Below are positions 17,029 through 26,200 of a stretch of 64,000 bases of DNA, one piece after another (positions within the stretch are counted from its first letter, which is position 1; every line of letters starts with the position of its first letter). The stretch spans positions 1 to 64,000 of the forward strand of contig CANRPJ010000012.1 of assembly GCA_947632485.1 (NCBI GenBank), in the 5' to 3' direction. A program made the translations under genes and the position numbers. A model generated the notes under the pieces. It searched no databases and was not told the DNA's origin. It was given only the letters and a program-made list of their open reading frames with translations. This DNA comes from an uncultured Muribaculaceae bacterium (lineage in GTDB: Bacteria > Bacteroidota > Bacteroidia > Bacteroidales > Muribaculaceae).

Positions 17029-18062
17029 AAGTCGTCACGTTTGTAGGAATTCAAGGAATCGAGGAGGCGGCGGTTTTCCTCCGGAGTGCCCACAGTGATG
17101 CGCAGGCAGCCCTGGCAGAGGGGAACCCGACTGCGGTTGCGCACGATTATTCCGCGGGCTATCAGATAGTCGTAGAGGGCATCGGCATCATCTACCTTTA
17201 CGAGGAGGAAGTTGGCATCGGAGGGGAATACCTTCTCCACGAAGCCGAGAGAACCGATGGCGCGGGCGAGACGGCCGCGCTCCCGCTTTATCACCGCCAC
17301 CTGGTCGCTTACCGGCCCGCTGAGCAGGCGCTTCACATTCTCAGAGGTGGCGAGGTTGATGTTGTAGGGGTATTTGACCATATTCATATAGCGGATAATC
17401 TCGGACGAAGCGAATGCCAGACCGCACCGGAGGCCAGCCATGCCCCATGCCTTCGACAGGGTCTGGAGCACCACGAGATTGGGATAGGAAGCGAGGGCGC
17501 CCAGAAGCCCGGCGCGGTCGGAGAAGTCGATGTAGGCCTCATCGACCACCACTATTCCTGCGAAATTCTCTACCACGCGGATAATCTCCCCGCGGTCAAA
17601 TGCATTGCCGGTGGGGTTATTGGGCGAGCAGATGAAGAGCAGCCTGGAGCTGGAGTCGGCTGCCTCAAGGAGGGCTTCGGCAGGGAGGGAGAAATCGGGA
17701 TTGAGAAGCACCTTGCGCATCTCGATATCGTTGATACCGGCTGCCACTTCATACATGCCGTAGCTTGGAGCGACGGCGATGGCGTTGTCTCTGCCGGGGG
17801 TGCAGAATATGCGGAACATCAAATCAATAGCCTCGTCGCTGCCGTTGCCGATAAAGATATTTGCAGGCTCCACGCCCCTTATCACCCCAATCAGGCTCCT
17901 GAGCTCCCTCTGCCGGGGATCGGGATAGCGGTTATAGCCATTTTCAAAGGGGCTCTCGTTGGCATCGAGGAAGGTACCTATCTGCCCGTCGTATTCATCG
18001 CGCGCGGTAGAATAGGGCGAGAGAGCCAGGATATTCTTGCGAATCAGATTCTTAATTTCCAT
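17025..18062 (-). CDS. hisC: Histidinol-phosphate aminotransferase
   Basis: This PLP-dependent class I/II aminotransferase has about 345 residues when started at the ATG at 18062 (MEIKNLIRKNI). The frame extends 13 codons further up to 18101, but that part lies inside hisD and looks unlike the family. Motifs are DANESPFENGYNRYPDP, FIGNGSDEAIDLMFR, SPNNPTGNAF, VVVDEAYIDFS and the PLP-lysine segment LQTLSKAWGMAGLRCG. It makes L-histidinol phosphate from imidazole-acetol phosphate and glutamate. It overlaps hisD by 11 bases and hisB by 4. Confidence 0.96.
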   Translation of the reverse strand: MEIKNLIRKNILALSPYSTARDEYDGQIGTFLDANESPFENGYNRYPDPRQRELRSLIGVIRGVEPANIFIGNGSDEAIDLMFRIFCTPGRDNAIAVAPSYGMYEVAAGINDIEMRKVLLNPDFSLPAEALLEAADSSSRLLFICSPNNPTGNAFDRGEIIRVVENFAGIVVVDEAYIDFSDRAGLLGALASYPNLVVLQTLSKAWGMAGLRCGLAFASSEIIRYMNMVKYPYNINLATSENVKRLLSGPVSDQVAVIKRERGRLARAIGSLGFVEKVFPSDANFLLVKVDDADALYDYLIARGIIVRNRSRVPLCQGCLRITVGTPEENRRLLDSLNSYKRDDL

Positions 18063-19341
18063 CAGCGAGGCGTATTTCCACGGCTTCGGCATGGGCGGCA
18101 AGTCCCTCGGCCTCAGCCATTTTTATTATTGTTTCCGACAAGCCTCTCAGTCCGACGGGGGAAAGCTCCTGAATGGTCATCTTACGCATGAAGCTCTCGG
18201 TGTTGACGCCACTGTAGCTGTGAGCCCAGCCGGAGGTGGGGAGCGTGTGGTTGGTACCTGAGGCATAGTCGCCGGCGCTCTCGGGCGAGTAGTTGCCGAT
18301 AAAGACACTGCCCGCCGCTGAGATCACGGCGGCAGCCTCCATCGGATCGGCCACGGAAAGGATCAGATGCTCAGCACCATAGCAGTTGGCGAAATCGAGC
18401 ATCTCTTTCCTATCGCCGAACACCACGATGCGACTGTTGTCGAGCGATCTGGCTACGAACTCCTCCCGCGGAAGCGCGGCGGCCTGACGGCAGGTGGCAG
18501 CTTCTATAGCGCGGGCCAGAGCCTCGCTGGAGCAGACCACCATGCCTTGCGAGTCGGCTCCATGCTCACACTGCGAGAGGAGGTCGGCGGCTACGAATTC
18601 AGGGCGGCATGACGCGTCGGCCACTATCATCACCTCCGAAGGTCCGGCAGGCATGTCGATGGCTACCGTAGAGGCACCTACAAGCTGCTTGGCGGTGGTG
18701 ACATAGCGGTTGCCGGGACCGAAAATCTTTCGCACCTGCGGCACGCTCCGGGTGCCATAGGCCATAGCGCCAATGGCGGCAGCACCACCGATACGGAACA
18801 CTGAGCTCACGCCGCAGCGCCGGGCGGCATAGAGCACCGCAGGAGAGACCTCGCCGGAGGGAGAGCAGGGGGTGCACATCACGATGGAGCCGCACCCTGC
18901 GATGCGCGCCGGCAAGGCCAGCATGAGCACGGTGGAGAAGAGAGGCGCGGTGCCACCGGGAATATAGATACCGACCTTGTCGATGGCTACCGGACGCTGG
19001 ATACACACCACCCCCGGACACGTCTCCACCCTGATCTCATTCGGGAGCTGTGCCCTATGGAAAGCGGATATATTCTCTACAGCCACCTCAATAGCACGCT
19101 TCAGATCATCGGGAAGCGAACGCTCCGCCCGGTCGAACTCTTCATCAGCCAGCCGGAGGCTGTAGGCGGCTTCATGGCCGTCGATCTCGCGCGCCAGCTC
19201 CCGCAGGGCCTGGTCGCCATCGCATTCCACACGCTTCAGAATCCGGGCTACGGTCTGCTCCACCTGCCGGTTTTCATCGGACTTAGCGCGCCTGCAGAGC
19301 TCTCCCCACCGTTCGCGCCCGGGATTGATATAGATTTTCAT
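18052..19341 (-). CDS. hisD: Histidinol dehydrogenase
   Basis: The 429-residue protein has normal length and motifs: GIYIPGGTAPLFSTVLMLALP, RIGGAAAIGAMAYGT, FGPGNRYVTTAKQ, DMPAGPSEVMIVAD, the catalytic pair region LSQCEHGADSQG, and SGTNHTLPTSGWAHSYSGV near the C-terminus. It is a zinc enzyme that oxidises histidinol to histidine with two NAD, the last step of the pathway. It overlaps hisG by 4 bases. Confidence 0.97.
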   Translation of the reverse strand: MKIYINPGRERWGELCRRAKSDENRQVEQTVARILKRVECDGDQALRELAREIDGHEAAYSLRLADEEFDRAERSLPDDLKRAIEVAVENISAFHRAQLPNEIRVETCPGVVCIQRPVAIDKVGIYIPGGTAPLFSTVLMLALPARIAGCGSIVMCTPCSPSGEVSPAVLYAARRCGVSSVFRIGGAAAIGAMAYGTRSVPQVRKIFGPGNRYVTTAKQLVGASTVAIDMPAGPSEVMIVADASCRPEFVAADLLSQCEHGADSQGMVVCSSEALARAIEAATCRQAAALPREEFVARSLDNSRIVVFGDRKEMLDFANCYGAEHLILSVADPMEAAAVISAAGSVFIGNYSPESAGDYASGTNHTLPTSGWAHSYSGVNTESFMRKMTIQELSPVGLRGLSETIIKMAEAEGLAAHAEAVEIRLADGN

Positions 19342-20189
19342 AATATGATTTTATCGACGGACAACACTAATATGCCCTCAGCTCCTATAGCCTTGAGCTG
19401 ACGCACCTTAACCCAAAGATCGGAGGAATCCACCACCGTATGGACCGAACACCAGCCCTTGGCGGCGAGCGGGAGTACCGTGGGCGAACTCAGCGCCGGC
19501 AGAATGGCCAGGGCCTCGGTCATAACCTCCTGACGAATGTTCATGAGCAGATATTTCTTGCCCCTGCTTATGCTATCGCTCTCCATGCGGAATTCAATCT
19601 CCTCCACAAGCTGCCGATCTTCCTCCGAGAGAGTGGGGTGGGCAATCAGCACGGCTTCCGATTCCATCACCGTCTCCACCTCCTTCAATCCGTTGGACAC
19701 GAGAGTGCCTCCCGACGATACGATGTCGAAGATTGCATCGGCCATGCCTGCGGAAGGCGTAATCTCTACCGAGCCGGCTATCACTACCGGACGGATCTCG
19801 ATTCCCCTGGCTTTGAAAAAGCGCGTGAGAATGTTGGGATACGACGTGGCTATGCGCTTTCCGCGGAAATAGTCGAGGCCAGGATAGCGCTCGCCTTTGG
19901 GAATGGCGAGCGAGAGGCGGCAATGACCGAAATGAAGCTTACGCACGATCCTTACGTCGAAGCCTTTCTCCTCCACCTCGTTGAGCCCTACGATGCCTAT
20001 CTGGGCTACGTTGTCGGCAACTACGCCCGGGATATCGTCGTCGCGCAGATTGAGCATCTCGATAGGGAAATTTGAAGCCCTGGCCAGGTATTTGCGCTTG
20101 GCGGTATCGACTTCAATGCCAATCCGGGAAAGGAGATTGAATGACTCCTCGCCAAGACGACCTTTGTTCTGGATTGCAATTTTCAGCAT
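19338..20189 (-). CDS. hisG: ATP phosphoribosyltransferase, long form
   Basis: The 283-residue HisG is of the long form. The catalytic periplasmic-binding-like core covers about residues 1-205 (LKIAIQNKGRLGEESFNLL, LRDDDIPGVVADNVAQIGIV, DIVSSGGTLVSNGLKEVE). A C-terminal ACT-like regulatory domain of about 75 residues runs from VMTEALAILPALSSPTVLPL to the end. The long form is hexameric and inhibited by histidine, so it does not need HisZ, and none is present. It is the first structural gene of the operon and lies just downstream of the attenuator. Confidence 0.97.
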   Translation of the reverse strand: MLKIAIQNKGRLGEESFNLLSRIGIEVDTAKRKYLARASNFPIEMLNLRDDDIPGVVADNVAQIGIVGLNEVEEKGFDVRIVRKLHFGHCRLSLAIPKGERYPGLDYFRGKRIATSYPNILTRFFKARGIEIRPVVIAGSVEITPSAGMADAIFDIVSSGGTLVSNGLKEVETVMESEAVLIAHPTLSEEDRQLVEEIEFRMESDSISRGKKYLLMNIRQEVMTEALAILPALSSPTVLPLAAKGWCSVHTVVDSSDLWVKVRQLKAIGAEGILVLSVDKIIL

Positions 20190-20213
20190 ATGGATTGATA
20201 ATTAAAGGGTACT

Positions 20214-20259
20214 AAAAAAATTGCTGCAGCCTGAGGCATGGCGCCTGAAACTGCAGCAA
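20214..20259 (-). terminator. his operon attenuator (intrinsic terminator)
   Basis: On the leftward strand TTGCTGCAG (20259-20251) pairs with CTGCAGCAA (20229-20221), with further partial pairing inside, directly followed by seven T. It lies between the His-rich leader peptide and hisG, 24 bases before the hisG ATG. Its position and T tract are those of a transcription attenuator. I could not settle which segment forms the antiterminator. Confidence 0.9.
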
Positions 20260-20282
20260 CGGAATCTTCTAAAACAGGAGAA

Positions 20283-20363
20283 TCATGAATGCGTCAACAG
20301 CCTCACCGCCCGTCGGAACTGGTGGTGATGGAAATGATGATGGTGATGACGATTCAAATTCAT
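20283..20363 (-). CDS. his operon leader peptide
   Basis: A 26-codon frame (ATG at 20363-20361, TGA at 20285-20283) encodes MNLNRHHHHHFHHHQFRRAV and then RLLTHS. Eight histidines fall in a nine-residue run, with a ninth near the end. The frame is too short to be found by usual gene calling. It sits upstream of a hairpin with a T tract and the complete his operon. In known his leaders, stalling of the ribosome at His codons when charged tRNA-His is scarce prevents the terminator from forming. The same logic is inferred here. Confidence 0.92.
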   Translation of the reverse strand: MNLNRHHHHHFHHHQFRRAVRLLTHS

Positions 20364-20430
20364 TAGTTTGTCTGTTACTTTTTCAGCGGAAGCTATTAAC
20401 TTTCACCTGATTTTGCCCGTGTTTGTCCAT

Positions 20431-20463
20431 ACGGGCGGTTATGGCTGTCAAAGCCAACCGCCC
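20431..20463 (-). other. Stable hairpin after secG
   Basis: GGGCGGTT/GGCT pairs with AGCC/AACCGCCC in the 46 bases after the secG stop. On the leftward strand no T tract follows, so it may be a processing or stability hairpin, or a terminator needing Rho. It separates secG from the his leader. Confidence 0.5.
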
Positions 20464-20509
20464 TGAAGGGACGGCAGGCTGATTAGCGGCAATGACCAGT
20501 GCTTTCCGA

Positions 20510-20833
20510 TCAGTTGGCGGGAGCTACGGGAGTGGCAGCCGGTGCCGACGGAGCGGGTGCGGGAGCGGTAGTAGCTGCGGGAGCGGGCTTGATGCTCGAG
20601 GTGTTGATAGGAGCCTTCACTGTAAATGCTGAGATGATGCTCACTACACAGATGAAGATGGCGAGACTCCAGGTGGCTTTCTCGATGAAGTCGGTAGTCT
20701 TGCGGTAGCCCATGTACTGGTTGCCTCCGGCATAGTCGGAAGCGAGGCCTCCTCCTTTAGATTTCTGGATCAGCACGGCGCCGATGAGCAGCACGCACGC
20801 CAGCACTATGAGGATAGAAAGAAAAATGTACAT
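20510..20833 (-). CDS. secG: Preprotein translocase subunit SecG
   Basis: The 107-residue protein has two transmembrane helices (about residues 2-22 and 53-72) joined by the SecG hallmark VLIQKSKGGGLASDYAGGNQ. The C-terminal 30 residues are Ala/Pro-rich low complexity, which is usual for Bacteroidota SecG. It is an accessory subunit of the SecYEG channel. It follows a conserved hypothetical gene by 11 bases and is the last gene of the sigma-54 activator/lptE unit. Confidence 0.93.
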   Translation of the reverse strand: MYIFLSILIVLACVLLIGAVLIQKSKGGGLASDYAGGNQYMGYRKTTDFIEKATWSLAIFICVVSIISAFTVKAPINTSSIKPAPAATTAPAPAPSAPAATPVAPAN

Positions 20834-20844
20834 CGTTCTTTAGT

Positions 20845-21348
20845 TTATTTTTCTAAATGTTTGCTATTGATAATAAGTTTCCGCAGGTAGCGGATTTGGT
20901 CTGCAAAGTAAATACTTTTTTCCGGATTAGTCAAATTCTGATGCTCAAGCAATGCCAGAGCTTCCTCATATCTCTTGCCGGCAATGAGGTGCCTGAGATC
21001 TACGGCCTGCGGCTCAGGCGCCTGTCGTGACTCCTCTTTTGCTCCGAACACGGCCATGAAGGCATCGATGGTGGCTGATGTGGAGAGATTCTGCTGCCTC
21101 TCATCGGGATAGAAGGGCTCGGGCTCGCTTCCGAAGGCTTTACGCAGGGCCTGAGGCGATGCGACATTACAGGCAGCGATAGCTCTAAATGCGTCATCTT
21201 CCGCCTGTTGGGTAGCTCCTCCGGCTACTGCCCTGGCAGCGGCAACGGCAAAATAGGGATAAGCGTCGAGAAGCTTCCGGACATCGGAAGCGGAGAGGGG
21301 CGTGCCGGCAAGGAGGGGCTGGAGGAGGGCGGAGGAATCTGTAGCCAT
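20845..21348 (-). CDS. Conserved hypothetical protein between lptE and secG
   Basis: The 167-residue soluble protein is Ala/Leu-rich and mostly helical. The first half (LLAGTPLSASDVRKLLDAYP and YFAVAAARAVA) and the last part (DLRHLIAGKRYEEALALLEHQN, PEKSIYFADQIRYLRKLI) look like TPR-type helix pairs. There is no signal peptide and no catalytic motif. As I recall, a protein of this kind occupies the same position between lptE and secG in other Bacteroidales, which suggests an envelope-biogenesis role, but the function is unknown. Confidence 0.7.
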   Translation of the reverse strand: MATDSSALLQPLLAGTPLSASDVRKLLDAYPYFAVAAARAVAGGATQQAEDDAFRAIAACNVASPQALRKAFGSEPEPFYPDERQQNLSTSATIDAFMAVFGAKEESRQAPEPQAVDLRHLIAGKRYEEALALLEHQNLTNPEKSIYFADQIRYLRKLIINSKHLEK

Positions 21349-21368
21349 AACTAAAGGGAATCAGAGGG

Positions 21369-21887
21369 TTACCAACTTCCGATCGTGGCGTTGAAAATCA
21401 GGTCGACAAGTTCTTCGCAAATCTGCTCGCAGAGCTCGTCTTGCACATCGGTGAGCATCAGCGATGCATCGAAATCGCGATATGCTGAGAATGACTGGTC
21501 GATATTGTTGGCATCGTTTTTTGCATCGGAATATTTCACCCTCACCGTAATGGTGAGCCGGGTCTGGGTGGCATAGGCGTCCTGCCCAACAGCCTGGGGC
21601 GACAGGGAATAGCCGGTGATTTCTCCGCTCATCTCGAGGTCTGATGTGCCGTCGACCTCCTGAAGGCGCGTCTGGCGCGTGATGGCGTCGAGAAGTTTGT
21701 TTTCAAACGTCTGCTGGAGAGGAGGATATACGAGAGCGGCGCGAATCGGAAACTCGCTTACATGGATCGTATGGTAGATGTCGTAGTTGAGCGCCGATCC
21801 ATTTAGCTTATAGCTGATTGTGCAGGCGGTAAGGATCAATGCGCAGGCGGCAGCACAGATTACTCCCACAAATTTTCTACTTTTCAT
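21369..21887 (-). CDS. lptE: LptE-like LPS assembly lipoprotein
   Basis: The 172-residue protein has a signal peptide and lipobox LTAC (Cys22). It then has the Bacteroidota LptE features: ISYKLNGSALNYDIYHTIHV, LVYPPLQQTFENKLLDAI, then RQTRLQEVDGTSDLEMSGEI and SPQAVGQDAYATQTRLTI. LptE plugs the LptD barrel, which inserts LPS into the outer leaflet. Its start overlaps the end of the sigma-54 regulator gene by 11 bases. LptD is not in this window. Confidence 0.85.
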   Translation of the reverse strand: MKSRKFVGVICAAACALILTACTISYKLNGSALNYDIYHTIHVSEFPIRAALVYPPLQQTFENKLLDAITRQTRLQEVDGTSDLEMSGEITGYSLSPQAVGQDAYATQTRLTITVRVKYSDAKNDANNIDQSFSAYRDFDASLMLTDVQDELCEQICEELVDLIFNATIGSW

Positions 21888-23067
21888 CGGCAGGGGTCTT
21901 TAGCGGTGAGGATCCGAGCCCGAACTCGTTGATCTTTCGATAGAGCGTGCGCTCCGAGATGTTGAGCTCCCGGGCGGTGCGCTTCTTGTTCCAGGCGTTG
22001 CGGGTCAGTGCGGCCTCTATCATATCGCGCTCGCTCTCCTCAAGCGTCTGCGCCGGCGGAAAGAGGATAGCGGGCTCGGGGAGCTTTATGAGAGCTGTGG
22101 AGCGCTGGGGCTCCTGCACGGGCGCCTTGGCGGCAACTTCCCTTCTGAGGGTCTCAATCTCCGCCTTAAGGGATACTACCATCTGCCAAAGCATCTCGCG
22201 CTCAGCCTCGTAGGAATGGTTCTGATGGGGCATCACGTCGGAGCCGGCGGGCGACGCGGCTCTGGGCAGAAGCGAGAGCACTTCATCGCGGCTCACCTCC
22301 TCGCCGGCGTTGAAGAGCGCCAGCTGCTCGACCACATTCTTAAGCTGACGCACATTGCCGGGCCAGCGGTAGAGCATGAGGGCGCGTCGCGCCTCTTCGG
22401 AGAAGGTGATGGGAGCTGTAACGTAGCGCTCAGCGAAATCGCGGGCAAATTTCCGGGCGAGAAGCACTACGTCGTCGCCGCGGTCATGGAGCGAGGGAAC
22501 CTGAATCACGACCGTGGAGAGGCGGTAGTAAAGGTCTTCGCGGAAGCGCCCTTTTACCACAGCCTCAAGGAGATCAACATTTGTAGCGGCCACGATGCGG
22601 ATATCTGTTTTCTGCACATCGGAGGATCCTACCTTCAGAAACTCTCCCGACTCGAGCACCCTGAGCAGACGCGCCTGCGTAGGCAACGGAAGCTCGGCTA
22701 CCTCGTCGAGGAAAATGGTGCCTCCGTCGGCTTCCTCGAAATAGCCTTTTCTGGAGGAGATGGCGCCGGTGAAAGATCCTTTCTCATGGCCGAAGAGCTC
22801 GCTATCGATCGTGCCTTCCGGAATGGCGCCGCAGTTTACGGCTATATATTTCTTATGCTTGCGGCTTCCGAACTGATGGATAATCTTAGGGAAAAACTCC
22901 TTGCCGCTTCCGCTCTCTCCGGTAACGAGCACTGAGAGATCGATCGGGGCCACTCTTACCGCACGCTCAATGGCAGCGGTAAGCGCCGGAGAATTGCCAA
23001 CTATTCCGAAGCGCTGCTTAGCGCGCTCGGCATCGGCCTGGAGGGTGGCGGGAGTTGCGGCTTTCAT
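21877..23067 (-). CDS. Sigma-54-dependent transcriptional activator without receiver domain
   Basis: The 396-residue protein has a AAA+ sigma-54 interaction domain from about residue 20 to 260: Walker A GESGSGKEF, the sigma-54 loop GSFTGA, Walker B GGTIFLDEVAEL, and ATNVDLLEAV. A C-terminal Fis-type HTH follows (KKRTARELNISERTLYRKI). There is no N-terminal response-regulator or GAF domain, so its activity must be set by level or by a partner. The GAFTGA-type loop is intact, so it should open sigma-54 promoters. Being encoded directly upstream of lptE and secG suggests an envelope-stress connection, but targets are unknown. Confidence 0.92.
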   Translation of the reverse strand: MKAATPATLQADAERAKQRFGIVGNSPALTAAIERAVRVAPIDLSVLVTGESGSGKEFFPKIIHQFGSRKHKKYIAVNCGAIPEGTIDSELFGHEKGSFTGAISSRKGYFEEADGGTIFLDEVAELPLPTQARLLRVLESGEFLKVGSSDVQKTDIRIVAATNVDLLEAVVKGRFREDLYYRLSTVVIQVPSLHDRGDDVVLLARKFARDFAERYVTAPITFSEEARRALMLYRWPGNVRQLKNVVEQLALFNAGEEVSRDEVLSLLPRAASPAGSDVMPHQNHSYEAEREMLWQMVVSLKAEIETLRREVAAKAPVQEPQRSTALIKLPEPAILFPPAQTLEESERDMIEAALTRNAWNKKRTARELNISERTLYRKINEFGLGSSPLKTPADEK

Positions 23068-23150
23068 TTCAGAACTTTGAAGTTAATTCGACCGGTTGGC
23101 AGGCGGCATGCTGACGCCTGAAAAAGGGCCCTGCAACGCAGGGGCGAATG

Positions 23151-23158
23151 CAAAGTTA
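23151..23158 (-). promoter_or_regulatory. Possible -7 element for the sigma-54 activator gene
   Basis: TAACTTTG on the leftward strand, about 80 bases before the ATG at 23067. No good TTTG is present at the -33 position. Confidence 0.4.
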
Positions 23159-23180
23159 CTAATTTTCCGCAATACAGCGG

Positions 23181-23212
23181 AGCGCCCCCGGCCTTGAATG
23201 GTCGGGGGCGCT
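23181..23212 (-). terminator. GC-rich hairpin after the tricorn-like gene
   Basis: AGCGCCCCCG (23181-23190) pairs with CGGGGGCGCT (23203-23212). It lies 26 bases after the stop at 23239. Only an AT-rich tract, not a clean T run, follows on the leftward strand. Confidence 0.6.
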
Positions 23213-23238
23213 TAGGTAGCAGGTGATTCGCTTCAGGA

Positions 23239-26200
23239 TCAGCGCTTTGAAGCGGTCTGCTTCAGCAGCTCTTTCACTGCGCCTTCAAGCTGAGCGTCGC
23301 GGCCAGCCTCGAGATCGGCCGGATCATTGTAGATCTCGATATCGGGACGGAGTTCCTGATTTTCAAGCACTGTGCCATCTTTTACGGAGATGCTCGTGAC
23401 CTGCGGAATACCGAAGTATACGTCGGGGTCGATCTGGGTTTCCCACCAAACGGCGGTCATCGTGCCGCTGATCGGAGCGCCTACGAGCTTGCCAAGGCCG
23501 AGAGTCTTATAAACGTAGGGAGTGCCGTGGGCATCGCTATAGTTGCTCTCGTCGACGAGCATGACGCTCGGCTTGGTCCACTGCGAGAAGGGATCGGAAC
23601 CGATATACTGTCCGCGGGGGGTGAAGCGCACGTATTCCTTTCCGCTAAGCATCAGGGCCACATCGTTGTGAAGCCAGCCGCCGCCGTTGTGACGGGTATC
23701 AACCACAATGGCGTCGCAGTTACGGTATTTGCCGAGGGCGCGGTCGTAGAGCACACGGAAGCTCGGGTCATTCATGCCTGCGATATGGACATAGCCGATC
23801 TTTCCGCCCGAAAGGCTGTCGACAATGGCTTCGTTGCGCTCCACCCAGCGCTGATAGCGGGCATTGGAGAGCTCTCCGTTGCTCCAGGGTTTCACGTAAA
23901 CGGTGCGCTCCTTGCCATCGGTACCTTTCACCGTGAGGCGGGTGCGCTTGCCGGCCTTTCCTTCGAGCATAGAGTTATAGTTGGCGCGGGGGGTGATCTT
24001 CTGGCCATCAATAGCGAGCACGATCTCACCGGGACGCACGAGAGCCGATTTGGCGGTAAGAGGACCGCGCGGAATGAGCTCCTTCACCTTGAGGCCATCG
24101 CCGGTCCAGGCTTCGTCGAAGTAAGCGCCGAGCCATGCCGGGGGCAGCAGGGCCTTGGCATTCGTAGGCTCCGGAGAGCCGGCGCCGCCGGTATGGGAAG
24201 CGTTGAGCTCACCGAGGATCTCGCTCAGCAGCAGGCCGAAGTCGGGATTATTGCTGATATGGGGGAGGAACTTGCGGTAATGGTCGGCATAATAATCCCA
24301 GTCGGTGCCATGCATATTGACATCGTGGAACTTATGCTTCACCTGATTGACCATGTGGTCATACATATACTCGCGCTCCTTCGAGGGGTGGCGGTCATAG
24401 AGAGCCTGGAACTCCACATTGTCGACCTTACCGTCGGGCAGGCTGATCTTGCGGATTCCGCCTCCATTGTCCATGGCGAAGAGGGTCTCGCCTTTTTCAT
24501 CGGCCATAAGGCCGCCGCCGATGCCCTGGGAGAGCACCTTGGTATCGCCCTTCCTGAGGTCGGTCACATAGAGATTGCGTCCACCCTCGGTGGAGCCGGT
24601 GGTATAGTAGAGCTTATCGCCCTTGGGGGAGATGAAATAGTCGCCGAGTGCGCCAGACTGCGGGGTGATGCGGGCCATTCGGTAGCGGCGGTTGGGGAGA
24701 TCAAACTCCAGCGGCTTCACCTCATCTTTCTTGTCGGCATCGGCCTTCTTTGAATCTTTGCCCTTCTTATCTTTGTCAGCCTCTTCTTTCTTATCGCCCT
24801 CTTTGGCCTTTTCGGCGAGAGCGGCTTCCTCTTCGGTCATATTGAAGGCGTCCCAACCGTCGGGATCAAGGAACATCACATAGACATCGACCGTGTTGCC
24901 CCATGATCCGTGGCTCTTATAGCCATCTTTTCCAGAGGTATAGGCGATTCCTTTGCCTCCCATCACCCACTTGGCGTCGCCATCGGAATAGCCGCTTTCG
25001 GTAAGATCCACCACCTGCGAGCCGTCGGCCTTCACGAGGGCGATATCCTTATTGTTCCAGCCTCCGATGCCGAGATAGTCGGCGAGGAGCCACTTGCTGT
25101 CGGGGCTCCACTGGAAGCTCACGTCGCCGTCCTGATAGGAATAGTTGAACTCTCCGGGAAGGGCTGTGGTCACCTTCTTGGAATCCATATCGATCACCTT
25201 CAGGGCCGTGCGGTTTTCGAGGAAGGCCACCTTCTTGCCGTCGGGGCTGAAATCGGGCTGCTGGGCGGCGGTCTTCGGGATATAGAGCGGCTTCTCCTCG
25301 ATCTCGGTAGCATAGGCGAAGCTGGTCTCGTCGGGATTCTTTATAGTAGCGGTATAGAGACCCCACACGCCGTCGCGCTCGCTATCGAACACGATAGTGC
25401 GGCCATCGGGCGAGAAATCCATGCAGCGCTCCTGTCCGGCGGTGTCGGTGATGCGCTTGGTGGTATTGTATTTAGTGTCTGTAACATAGAGCTCTCCGCG
25501 GATTATGAATGCCACCTGGTCGCCCTTCGGAGAGACGGCGAAGTTGGTGGCTCCGGAGGTCACATAGCGCTTCAGATGGTCGGAGTCGTAGGCATCGCCC
25601 ACAATCTCGACTGCCACCTTCTTAGGCTGCGCGCCGGGGGCGAGGGTATAGATCTCGCCGTCCCAGTCGAAGGCGAGGGTGCCGTTGGAGGCAGCTGAGA
25701 GATCGCGCACGGGGTGCTTGGTAAACTTCGTGAGCTGCTTCTCCGAGCCGTCGGCGGTGCGGGCATACACATTGAGGATGCCGTCTTTTTCCGACACATA
25801 GGCGTAGCCGCCATTACCGGTCCATACGGGGTTGCGGTCGTGGCCATTGAAATCGGTGAGCTTTGTGTGCTTTCCCTTCTTGTCGATCAGCCACACATCG
25901 TTGGTGCTCTCTGCGCGCTCGTGCTTGCGCCAGATATTCTCCACTCCCTTGCGGTCGGTGTAGAGGAGCTGCCCCTTGCCATCGGAGGAGGCGGAGATCA
26001 TCGGAGTGCTACCGAAATAAGCGGGGCGCTCGCCGGGCTTATTGATATTGAGGGTGTAGGCGGCTGCGGAAGGAAAACGCTGCGAGAGCGCCGAGCCTTC
26101 GCCGCTACCCTGGAAGAGGAGGGTCTCCGAGTCGAGAAAAGCCAGCGGGGTCTCTGAGAGAGGGTGATCGGTGAGGCGCACCGGGGTGCCTCCCTTCGCC

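Noticed and set aside
20281..20345. GAT/ATG-rich rightward sequence as a simple microsatellite
   Set aside because: On the leftward strand it is the His-codon run of a leader peptide placed before a terminator and hisG, which explains it fully.
23527..24753. 408-codon rightward frame opposite the tricorn-like gene
   Set aside because: Reverse-strand shadow without motifs; the leftward frame has PD40, PDZ-like and S41 signatures.
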